Shown one piece after another: positions 1 through 5,034 of a stretch of DNA of 6,230 bases. Within the stretch, counting starts at the first letter, position 1. Each line of letters starts with the position of its first letter. The position numbers and the translations under genes were made by a program. Source of the DNA: Alphaproteobacteria bacterium (GTDB lineage: Bacteria > Pseudomonadota > Alphaproteobacteria > Micropepsales > Micropepsaceae); NCBI GenBank assembly GCA_947455695.1, contig CANGRN010000097.1, positions 1-6,230 of the forward strand, in the 5' to 3' direction. The notes under the pieces are model-generated. The model saw only the letters and a program-made list of their open reading frames with translations, had not been told where the DNA came from and did not search any database.

Positions 1-1
1 A

Positions 2-193
2 GCGATCCGGCGGCGCGGCATCCCGTTGCATGGCGTGGCTTTTATCGGCGAGGCCAATGACGAAAGCGAAAAGGTCATCTGCGAAATGGGCCAGGTGAAG
101 CGGCTGGGCCGCCTGCCGGTGATCGAGCCTTTGACGGCGGGACGGCTGGCGGGTGTGTTCGTCAAGACGTTCGACGCCAAGGATTTCGCGTGA
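2..193 (+). CDS. bioD: Dethiobiotin synthetase, C-terminal 63 residues (partial at left edge)
   Basis: The frame open from base 2 to the TGA at 191-193 encodes the tail of an ATP-dependent dethiobiotin synthetase. This cytoplasmic enzyme closes the ureido ring of 7,8-diaminopelargonate (DAPA) with CO2 to give dethiobiotin. The fragment reads GIPLHGVAFIGEAND, then an ICEMGQVKRLGRLP segment and a VIEPLTAGRLAGVF stretch ending in FDAKDFA. From memory this matches the C-terminus of alphaproteobacterial BioD, where the LGRLP segment lies near the nucleotide-binding end. The P-loop and catalytic lysines would lie upstream of the window and cannot be checked. The stop overlaps the bioA start by four bases (GTGA), which implies translational coupling. 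The identification rests on this short tail plus the adjacency to bioA. Confidence 0.85.
   Translation, partial: AIRRRGIPLHGVAFIGEANDESEKVICEMGQVKRLGRLPVIEPLTAGRLAGVFVKTFDAKDFA
179..183 (+). promoter_or_regulatory. Ribosome binding site supporting the GTG start of bioA
   Basis: AAGGA lies six bases before the GTG at 190, inside the last codons of bioD. There is no ATG nearby in frame, and the protein begins at the expected point of the family (WHPFTQ within the first dozen residues). The GTG start is therefore well supported. Confidence 0.75.
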
Positions 194-1449
194 GATCCCC
201 CGTCTGGCACCCCTTCACCCAGCATGCGCTGACCCCGGAATTCCCGACCGTGTCGCGCGGCGAGGGCGTGTGGCTGGAAACCGACCTGAAAAATCAAACA
301 GGGGGCAGGCTGCTGGACGCCATCTCGTCCTGGTGGGTGATTACGCACGGCCATTGCCATCCGAAGATCGTGGCGGCGATCAAGGCGCAAGCCGATCAGT
401 TGGACCAAGCGATCTTCGCCAATCTCACCCACCAGCCGGCGGAAGATGTGGCGCGCGGCCTGATCGAGATCGCGCCGCGCGGACTGTCCCATGTCTTCTA
501 TTCCGACAGCGGCTCCACCTCGGTGGAAGTGGCGCTGAAGATGGCGCTGGGCTTCTGGAAGAATCAAAACAATCCGCGCACCAAGATCATCGCACTGGAA
601 CACGCCTATCACGGCGATACGGTGGGCACGATGTCGGCTGGCGCGCGCGGCGTGTTCACCACGCCCTATGCGCCGCTGTTGTTCGACGTGGTGCGGTTGC
701 CGTTTCCGCACCCCGGCCGGGAACAGGAAACCCTCGACATGCTGAAGGTGGCGGCCAGGGACGCTGCCGCCCTGATCGTGGAGCCGCTGGTCCTGGGCGC
801 AGGCGGCATGCTGATGTATCCGCCCGAAGTGCTCAGGGCGCTGGCCATCATCTGCCGCCGCAACGGCACGCTGTTCATCGCCGATGAAGTGATGACCGGC
901 TTTGGCCGCACCGGCACCCTGTTTGCCTGCAAGCAGGCCGGGGTCTCGCCCGACATTCTGTGCCTGGCCAAGGGGCTCACTGGCGGCAGCCTGCCGCTGG
1001 CGGCGAGCTTGTGCACGCCGGAGATTTTCGAAGCGCATTATTCGCAAGACCGCAGCCGGACATTTTTCCACTCCAGTTCCTTCACCGCCAATCCCATCGC
1101 CTGCGCTGCCGCCCGTGCCAATCTGGAAATCTGGCGCGATGAACCGGTCATGGAACGCATCACCGCCTTGGGCGCGATGCAGGAAGAGCGGCTGGAAAAG
1201 TTCCGCCGCGATTCCCGCTTCAGCAATGTCCGGCGGCAGGGCACCATCGCCGCCCTGGAGCTGACGGTGGCCGATCCGGGTTACCTGGCGGGCATCGGGC
1301 CAAAGCTCACCGCGTTTTTCCTCGACCGGGGAATATTGCTGCGCCCGCTGGGCAACACCATTTACGTCATGCCGCCCTACGGCATTGCGGCGGCAGAACT
1401 CGATCTGGTGTATGATGCCATCGCGGCGGCGGGTGCGAAATTTGTGTAA
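190..1449 (+). CDS. bioA: Adenosylmethionine-8-amino-7-oxononanoate aminotransferase (DAPA synthase)
   Basis: This is a PLP-dependent class III aminotransferase that converts 7-keto-8-aminopelargonate (KAPA) to 7,8-diaminopelargonate, the step before BioD in biotin synthesis. It has 419 residues, near the usual 420-430. Visible motifs are WHPFTQ (6-11), the SSWW pair (W48, W49), the phosphate-binding SGS (107-109), YHGDT (140-144), the cofactor-ring aspartate D232 in a DEVMTGFGRTG block, the Schiff-base lysine K261 in LAKGLTGG, R385 in LRPLG and the MPPY motif (394-397). The D-to-K spacing of 29 equals that recalled for the E. coli enzyme (D245/K274). The residue matching E. coli Tyr17 is Phe9, as in the Bacillus lysine-using enzyme, so the amino donor is slightly open. 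The gene starts at GTG overlapping bioD and is the last biotin gene here; the next gene is unrelated. Confidence 0.96.
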   Translation: MRSPVWHPFTQHALTPEFPTVSRGEGVWLETDLKNQTGGRLLDAISSWWVITHGHCHPKIVAAIKAQADQLDQAIFANLTHQPAEDVARGLIEIAPRGLSHVFYSDSGSTSVEVALKMALGFWKNQNNPRTKIIALEHAYHGDTVGTMSAGARGVFTTPYAPLLFDVVRLPFPHPGREQETLDMLKVAARDAAALIVEPLVLGAGGMLMYPPEVLRALAIICRRNGTLFIADEVMTGFGRTGTLFACKQAGVSPDILCLAKGLTGGSLPLAASLCTPEIFEAHYSQDRSRTFFHSSSFTANPIACAAARANLEIWRDEPVMERITALGAMQEERLEKFRRDSRFSNVRRQGTIAALELTVADPGYLAGIGPKLTAFFLDRGILLRPLGNTIYVMPPYGIAAAELDLVYDAIAAAGAKFV

Positions 1450-1517
1450 CCGCCCGGTGATCCACGCGAACTGACTTGCGTAAAGGTTTTTGGCGTAGAA
1501 GCTTCAGGACCAAGCCC

Positions 1518-2216
1518 ATGTCGATCAAGCCCCTCTATCTGGTCATGGCCGCCGCCGCTGCGGTTGTCTTCGCCCCGCAGCTGGTGTCGCGCACCTATGC
1601 GGGCGATCTGAACAAGGAAATTCCCGCTGCGGTTTCCGATCCTGCCAATACCGGTTCGACGGAAGTTGCGGTGCTGGCCGGGGGCTGCTTCTGGGGCCAG
1701 CAGGGCGTGTTCGCCCACGTCAACGGCGTCATCAAGGTCGTGTCGGGCTATTCCGGCGGCGGCAAGCAGACCGCGAACTATGACCAGGTTTCCACCGGCA
1801 CCACCGGCCACGCCGAATCGATCCAAATCACCTTTGATCCCCGCAAGATCACCTTCGGCCAGTTGCTGCGAATCTATTTCTCGGTGGCGCATGATCCGAC
1901 CGAAGTGAACCGCCAGGGTCCGGACGAGGGCACCCAGTACCGCTCCGAGATTTTCGCCGCCACGCCGGAGCAGGAAGCCACCGCCCGCGCCTATATCGCC
2001 CAGCTGGACGACGCCCATATTTTCGCCGCCCCCATCGCCACGAAGATCGAGCCCTTGAAGGCCTTTTATCCGGCCGAGGACTATCACCAGGACTATCTGT
2101 TCGAGAACCCGAACGCGGCCTATATCCGGATCAACGACCTGCCCAAGATCGCCGCCCTCAAGCGCGTCTGGCCCGATTATTACCGGGAAAAGCCGGTCCT
2201 GGTGGCCCAGAAGTAG
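1518..2216 (+). CDS. msrA: Exported peptide-methionine (S)-S-oxide reductase, one-cysteine type
   Basis: MsrA reduces the S epimer of methionine sulfoxide in proteins. The product has 232 residues from the ATG at 1518, which has AGGA eight bases upstream. An in-frame TTG at 1476 is less likely. Residues 5-23 are hydrophobic after a short basic start, with a plausible cleavage after TYA (26-28), so the enzyme should act in the periplasm or be anchored there. The catalytic motif GGCFWG is at 55-60 with nucleophile C57. Y88, E100 (in TGHAE), D136 and Y141 (in GTQYRS) correspond to the active-site residues of E. coli MsrA, and AEDYHQDY is also present. C57 is the only cysteine in the whole protein: the usual C-terminal resolving cysteines are absent. 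The common Glu two residues after CFWG is Gln (CFWGQQ). The gene stands alone between the biotin genes and the IalB cluster. Confidence 0.93.
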   Translation: MSIKPLYLVMAAAAAVVFAPQLVSRTYAGDLNKEIPAAVSDPANTGSTEVAVLAGGCFWGQQGVFAHVNGVIKVVSGYSGGGKQTANYDQVSTGTTGHAESIQITFDPRKITFGQLLRIYFSVAHDPTEVNRQGPDEGTQYRSEIFAATPEQEATARAYIAQLDDAHIFAAPIATKIEPLKAFYPAEDYHQDYLFENPNAAYIRINDLPKIAALKRVWPDYYREKPVLVAQK

Positions 2217-2224
2217 GCATTAAA

Positions 2225-2268
2225 GCCCCGTCACATTCACCAAATCCGCGTCTGGCCCGGGATGGGGC
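2225..2268 (+). terminator. Possible weak terminator hairpin after msrA
   Basis: GCCCCGTC (2225-2232) can pair with GATGGGGC (2261-2268), with one G-U pair, across a 28-base loop. It is followed by the pyrimidine-rich run GTTTCCTTT. It begins eight bases past the msrA stop. The long loop and broken T run make it a poor intrinsic terminator, so it is offered only as the best candidate for the end of the msrA message. Confidence 0.3.
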
Positions 2269-2321
2269 GTTTCCTTTGCCGTTCTGATCTGGTAGTTCGT
2301 CCCCCGGCTTGGGCTCACAGG

Positions 2322-2340
2322 CCGCCAACCGGCGGATTTT
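2322..2340 (+). other. Small GC-rich hairpin in the leader of the IalB cluster
   Basis: CCGCC (2322-2326) and GGCGG (2331-2335) form a five-pair stem around an AACC loop, followed by ATTTT. It lies about 40 bases before the first IalB-family start, in the 2217-2378 gap. It could be a weak terminator or a 5' leader hairpin. I see no convincing -35/-10 promoter in this gap. Confidence 0.25.
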
Positions 2341-2378
2341 GCGGGCAAAACCGAAGAAATTAAAGCGAAAACCAAACC

Positions 2379-2945
2379 ATGAAAACTGAACGTCTGATTG
2401 TGGGCGGTGTTGCGCTGCTGGTCGGCCTTTTGCTGGGCTGGATGGTGCGCGGTGTGTCCACCTACAACACCCATTCCGCCCAGGTTTCCGTTTATGACGA
2501 CTGGCGTGTCGCGTGTCCGGAGGCCGCCGCCAAGGAAGGCGCCTGCGAGCTCAGCACCGACATCATGGATCGCACCCAGCCCCAGCCGACCCCGATCGCC
2601 CGCGCCACCATCACCACCGACAAGGAGGGCAAGAGGATCATGGGCTTCATCCTGCCCTATGGCGTGGCGCTGGAAGCCGGCATGGGCCTGCGCATCGGCA
2701 AGGATCCGGTGAAGGTCATTCAGTACCGCACCTGCAACACCGTGGGCTGCATCGCCCAGACCCCGTTCGACGACGCCCTGGCTTCCAGCCTGAAGAGCGC
2801 CGATGACGTGGCTGTGATGTTCGCCGGCCTGGACGGCAAGCCGGTGACCTATCCGCTGTCGTTCAAGGGCTATTCGAAGTCCTACAGCGCCTGGAAGTCC
2901 GACGATGCCCGCCGCAAGACCTGGTTCTGGAGGCTCTTCTCATGA
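2379..2945 (+). CDS. Invasion-associated locus B (IalB) family protein, membrane-anchored
   Basis: This 188-residue protein resembles the IalB family, which is named after the Bartonella invasion locus but is widespread in free-living Alphaproteobacteria. The biochemical role is unknown. The N-terminus (about 6-23) is a Gly/Leu/Val-rich membrane segment without an obvious cleavage site, so it probably stays as an anchor with the rest in the periplasm. Family signs are DDWRVAC (C46), a second cysteine C56, the LPYGVALEAGMGLRIG stretch, and YRTCNTVGC (C119, C124), followed by a PLSFKGYSKSY segment. It ends in an aromatic-rich tail, TWFWRLFS. The ATG at 2379 has no Shine-Dalgarno; the leader there is A-rich. 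The stop overlaps the next start (ATGA), so the two are probably coupled. It is clearly more diverged than its two downstream paralogues. Confidence 0.8.
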   Translation: MKTERLIVGGVALLVGLLLGWMVRGVSTYNTHSAQVSVYDDWRVACPEAAAKEGACELSTDIMDRTQPQPTPIARATITTDKEGKRIMGFILPYGVALEAGMGLRIGKDPVKVIQYRTCNTVGCIAQTPFDDALASSLKSADDVAVMFAGLDGKPVTYPLSFKGYSKSYSAWKSDDARRKTWFWRLFS

Positions 2946-3523
2946 TGAAGACCGTCCTTGCGGGCGCCTTCATGGGCCTGATGACCTGCGCCGCGCTGGC
3001 GCAGGCGCCCGCCGCCGCGCCTGCCGCGCCGGCGTCCAACAAGCCTGACGTGAAGACGATCCAGGACTGGGCCGTGCGCTGCTTCCCGGTCGCCAGCCCC
3101 AGCCCCTGCGACATGTTCCAGGAACTGGACAATCAGCGCACCGGTCAGCGCGTGGTCTCGCTGTCGTTCGCCTTCTATCCGTCCCTCAATCGCCATGCCC
3201 TGGTGATCGCGGTTCCGCTGGAAGTGTCGATCCCCAAGGGCCTGAAGCTGCAGACCTCCACTTACACGTCGCCCACGCTCAAGTATCGCCGCTGCGACCG
3301 CAACGGCTGCTATGTCGAGATGGCGGTGGAGAATGGCGTGATCGAGTCGCTGGCTGCTTCCAGCGGTGACGCTGGCAAGATCGCCATCGCGGCCGACAAC
3401 GGCAAGGTCTACAACCTGAACTTCTCACTCAAGGGCTTTGCCGCCGCTCATGACGACATGGTGAGCCAGGCCCGCGCCAAGGCCAAGACGCCGGCCACGC
3501 CTGCGCCCGCCGCCAATCCCTGA
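2942..3523 (+). CDS. IalB-family exported protein, tandem copy 1
   Basis: This is a 193-residue secreted protein of the IalB family, of unknown biochemical function. Residues 5-20 form a signal peptide with a likely cleavage after ALA (18-20), followed by an Ala/Pro-rich linker (22-31). The globular part starts at QDWAVRC (W43, C47), has C56 in SPSPCD, continues through PLEVSIPKGLKLQ, and carries YRRCDRNGC (C118, C123). The FSLKGFAAAHDDM segment is the family's usual C-terminal block. It ends in an Ala/Pro/Lys tail. The start at 2942 is preceded by GGAGG with eight-base spacing. It overlaps the upstream gene by four bases and sits eight bases before its near-duplicate. Over residues 42-142 I count 83 of 101 positions identical to the next gene, without gaps. 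C16 is within the signal region, but LMTC is not a good lipobox. Confidence 0.83.
   Translation: MMKTVLAGAFMGLMTCAALAQAPAAAPAAPASNKPDVKTIQDWAVRCFPVASPSPCDMFQELDNQRTGQRVVSLSFAFYPSLNRHALVIAVPLEVSIPKGLKLQTSTYTSPTLKYRRCDRNGCYVEMAVENGVIESLAASSGDAGKIAIAADNGKVYNLNFSLKGFAAAHDDMVSQARAKAKTPATPAPAANP
3074..3319 (+). repeat. Direct coding repeat, first copy (partner at 3652-3897)
   Basis: The core of this IalB gene aligns with the next gene at a constant offset of 578 bases, with no indels across this stretch. Within it, bases 3269-3319 are identical to 3847-3897 over 51 bases, including third codon positions. The two copies come from a tandem gene duplication. Confidence 0.8.
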
Positions 3524-3531
3524 TTGAGGTC

Positions 3532-4110
3532 ATGATGAAGAAGCATATCCTGATGGGCGCCGTTGCCGGCCTGATGCTTGCCTGTGGCGTCGCCCAGGCC
3601 CAGGACGCGGCCGCCGCCAAGCCCGAACTCAATCGGGTGGATGACTGGCTGGTGCGCTGCTTCCCGATCGCCAGCCCCAGCCCTTGCGACATGCTTCAGG
3701 AACTGGACGACCAGCGCACCCGTCAGCGGGTTGTGGCCCTGTCCATCGCCTTTTACCCCAGCCTCAATCGCCATGCCCTGCAGGTCACCGTGCCGCTGGA
3801 AATCTCCATCACCAAGGGCCTGAAGATCCAGACCGACACCTACACCTCGCCCACGCTCAAGTATCGCCGCTGCGACCGCAACGGCTGCTATGTCGAGCTG
3901 GCGGTGGACAATGGCATGATCGAGTCGCTGGCCAGTTCCAGCGGTGGCGCCAAGGTCATCATCGCGGCCGACAACGGCAAGACTTATCCGCTGGCCTTCT
4001 CGCTGAAGGGCTTTTCAGCGGCCCATGACGACATGGTGGCCAAGGCGAAGGCCAAGGCCAAGCCGGTCAGCCAGCCGGACGCCGCGGCACCCGCAGCGCC
4101 CACGCCGTAA
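3532..4110 (+). CDS. IalB-family exported protein, tandem copy 2
   Basis: This 192-residue protein is a paralogue of the preceding gene, of unknown biochemical function. The signal peptide spans about 5-23 with a likely cleavage after AQA (21-23). The same four cysteines are kept: C43 in DWLVRC, C52 in SPSPCD, and C114 and C119 in YRRCDRNGC. PLEISITKGLKIQ and FSLKGFSAAHDDM match the family pattern. The Lys/Ala repeats and the Ala/Pro tail (AKAKAKAKP, then AAPAAPTP) are low complexity. The start codon is doubled (ATGATG at 3532-3537). GAGG at 3526-3529 is five bases from the second ATG and only two from the first, so initiation at 3535 is quite possible and costs one residue. It ends the cluster ahead of a strong terminator. 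C18 (MLAC) is a weak lipobox, so a lipoprotein is less likely. Confidence 0.83.
   Translation: MMKKHILMGAVAGLMLACGVAQAQDAAAAKPELNRVDDWLVRCFPIASPSPCDMLQELDDQRTRQRVVALSIAFYPSLNRHALQVTVPLEISITKGLKIQTDTYTSPTLKYRRCDRNGCYVELAVDNGMIESLASSSGGAKVIIAADNGKTYPLAFSLKGFSAAHDDMVAKAKAKAKPVSQPDAAAPAAPTP
3652..3897 (+). repeat. Direct coding repeat, second copy (partner at 3074-3319)
   Basis: This is the second copy of the duplicated IalB core, 578 bases downstream of the first. It contains the 51-base perfectly matching segment at 3847-3897, which encodes the conserved YRRCDRNGC region. Confidence 0.8.
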
Positions 4111-4130
4111 ATTTGTATCTCGGAATTGGA

Positions 4131-4158
4131 AAAGGCCGGTCTCGCGACCGGCCTTTTT
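4131..4158. terminator. Bidirectional intrinsic terminator between the IalB cluster and msrB
   Basis: AAAGGCCGGT (4131-4140) pairs perfectly with ACCGGCCTTT (4147-4156) around a six-base loop (CTCGCG). On the plus strand the stem runs into TTTTT and then GTTTTA. On the minus strand the same stem is followed by TTTTCC. It lies 20 bases after the last IalB stop and 4 bases before the msrB stop, so it can end both convergent transcripts. Confidence 0.9.
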
Positions 4159-4161
4159 GTT

Positions 4162-4620
4162 TTAGGACTTTGGCTTGAACGTCATCGCAACGCCGTTCAT
4201 GCAGTAACGCAGCCCGGTCGGCCGCGGCCCGTCGTCGAACACATGGCCCAGATGCCCACCGCAGCGGCGGCAGTTCACCGCGGTGCGGCTCATGCCCAGG
4301 CTGTTGTCGGTCTTGGTCTCGACTGCCTTGTCCAATGGCTTCCAGAAGCTGGGCCAGCCGGTGCCGCTGTCGAACTTGGTGTCCGAGGAATACAGGTCCA
4401 GGGCGCAGCCGGCGCAGGCGAACACGCCCTTGCGATGCTCATTGTTCAGCGGCGAGGTGAAGGGCGGCTCGGTGCCTTCATGGCGCAGGACATCATAGGC
4501 GGCGGGGGACAGCTGCTTCTTCCACTCCGCATCGCTTTTGGTCACTTCATAGGCATAAGCGGGAAATGCGGCCATGGCCGCGCCGCCCATCAGGGCCGTC
4601 ATGAACATCCGTCGCTGCAT
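4162..4620 (-). CDS. msrB: Exported peptide-methionine (R)-S-oxide reductase, lacking the resolving cysteine
   Basis: MsrB reduces the R epimer of methionine sulfoxide in proteins, complementing MsrA. The product has 152 residues. The start at 4620 is chosen because GGAG (4630-4627) sits six bases upstream. In-frame ATGs at 4626 and 4632 lack a well-placed site. Residues 1-23 look like a signal peptide: QRRMFMTAL is a Tat-like twin-arginine pattern, followed by a small hydrophobic stretch ending at AYA (21-23). Domain motifs are the zinc cysteines C69/C72 (CAGC) and C117/C120 (CRRC), GTGWPSFW (86-93), GGHLGHVFDDGP (121-132) and the catalytic cysteine C140 in RYCMNGVAM. The position that holds the resolving cysteine in E. 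coli (GCGWPSF) is Thr87. The five cysteines present are therefore only the zinc ligands and the nucleophile. It is convergent to the IalB genes and divergent from csbD. Confidence 0.94.
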   Translation of the reverse strand: MQRRMFMTALMGGAAMAAFPAYAYEVTKSDAEWKKQLSPAAYDVLRHEGTEPPFTSPLNNEHRKGVFACAGCALDLYSSDTKFDSGTGWPSFWKPLDKAVETKTDNSLGMSRTAVNCRRCGGHLGHVFDDGPRPTGLRYCMNGVAMTFKPKS

Positions 4621-4626
4621 CACCAT

Positions 4627-4630
4627 CTCC
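4627..4630 (-). promoter_or_regulatory. Ribosome binding site that fixes the msrB start
   Basis: Read on the minus strand, three in-frame ATGs occur within 15 bases (4632, 4626, 4620). The GGAG between the first and second is six bases before the third, which favours the start giving MQRRMFM and leaves the signal peptide with a short basic N-terminus. Confidence 0.6.
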
Positions 4631-4680
4631 ATGCTGTTTCTACGCAAATAGGCATTCGCCGGATCGCCGCGAAGGTTACG

Positions 4681-4705
4681 GGAACTCCGTGCGGTCCGCC
4701 CCGTT
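4681..4705 (+). promoter_or_regulatory. EcfG-type general stress promoter for csbD
   Basis: GGAAC at 4681-4685 is separated by exactly 16 bases from CGTT at 4702-4705. This equals the consensus known for the alphaproteobacterial general-stress sigma factor EcfG (GGAAC-N16/17-CGTT). It is oriented toward csbD. Transcription would begin around 4711-4715, giving a leader of about 40 bases. CsbD-family genes are common members of general-stress regulons, which fits. The site lies in the 133-base divergent gap with msrB; no clear promoter for msrB was recognised there. Confidence 0.8.
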
Positions 4706-4753
4706 ATCCTACCAGCGTGTTCCCCGCGCAAAACCCCAATTCAGGAGCAAATT

Positions 4754-4936
4754 ATGGACAAGGATCGTATCGCCGGCGCGGCCAACCAGGCCAAGGGCGC
4801 CATCAAGCAGGCGGCCGGCAAGGTTACCGGCGACGCCAAGCTGCAGGCCGAAGGCGCTGCCGACAAGGCCGCCGGCAAGGTGCAGAATGCGATTGGCGGC
4901 GCCAAGGATGCCGTGCGCGACGCGCTCAAGCACTGA
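4754..4936 (+). CDS. CsbD-family small stress-response protein
   Basis: This is a 60-residue hydrophilic protein of the CsbD family, a group of small, abundant stress-induced proteins whose molecular function is not settled. It lacks cysteine, tryptophan and any membrane segment, and is rich in Ala, Gly, Lys and Asp. Visible family features are MDKDRIAG at the start, NQAKGAIKQAAGKVTGD, LQAEGAADKAAGKVQ and a terminal GGAKDAVRDALK. The AGK-V segment occurs twice (residues 21-24 and 40-43), an internal near-repeat typical of the family. The ribosome binding site AGGAG (4743-4747) is six bases before the ATG. It appears to be a single-gene unit, with an EcfG-type promoter upstream and a strong terminator 20 bases after its stop. 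Confidence 0.92.
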   Translation: MDKDRIAGAANQAKGAIKQAAGKVTGDAKLQAEGAADKAAGKVQNAIGGAKDAVRDALKH

Positions 4937-4956
4937 GTGATCGTCACAAATGCGTG

Positions 4957-4989
4957 AAAGCCCGGCCCCTGTTGGGAGCCGGGCTTTTT
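4957..4989 (+). terminator. Intrinsic terminator after csbD
   Basis: AAAGCCCGGC (4957-4966) pairs with GCCGGGCTTT (4978-4987). Inside the loop CCC (4967-4969) and GGG (4974-4976) can extend the stem past a bulged A. A TTTTT run at 4985-4989 follows. It isolates csbD from sppA. Confidence 0.88.
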
Positions 4990-5023
4990 CGTTAGATTGC
5001 GCAGCTATCCCTCTTTGTGCCCC

Positions 5024-5028
5024 AAGGA
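5024..5028 (+). promoter_or_regulatory. Ribosome binding site of sppA
   Basis: AAGGA is six bases before the ATG at 5035. This fixes the sppA start, and the protein then opens with a short basic segment and a transmembrane stretch, as expected. Confidence 0.7.
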
Positions 5029-5034
5029 ATTTTC

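Noticed and set aside
1476..1517. Upstream TTG start extending msrA by 14 residues
   Set aside because: The ATG at 1518 has AGGA at good spacing and gives a normal export signal. The extension would place extra charged and aromatic residues ahead of it.
1377..2087. Minus-strand open frame of 236 codons opposite msrA and the bioA end
   Set aside because: It overlaps two well-supported genes on the other strand and resembles no known family. It is most likely a codon-bias artefact.
2987..3588. Lipoprotein signals in the two secreted IalB copies (LMTC and MLAC)
   Set aside because: The residue before the first cysteine is Thr and the -3 residue of the second is Met, which are poor lipobox matches. 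AxA-type signal peptidase I sites follow directly in both.
4719..4723. Second GGAAC on the minus strand, possible EcfG promoter for msrB
   Set aside because: No CGTT or GTT lies 16-17 bases downstream on that strand, so the -10 half is missing.
4621..4731. Upstream starts extending msrB by up to 37 residues
   Set aside because: The extension is Arg-rich, unlike an export signal or the family N-terminus, and would overlap the csbD promoter region. GGAG is correctly spaced only for the ATG at 4620.
4126..4995. Long plus-strand open frame of 289 codons opposite msrB
   Set aside because: It lies antisense to the clear msrB domain, runs through two terminators and covers csbD in another frame. 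Its product has no family-like features, so it is a shadow of a G+C-rich gene.
4972..4997. TTGGGA and TAGATT as a possible promoter for sppA
   Set aside because: The -35 match is partial, the spacer is only about 15 bases and it sits inside the csbD terminator. The support is too weak for a feature.
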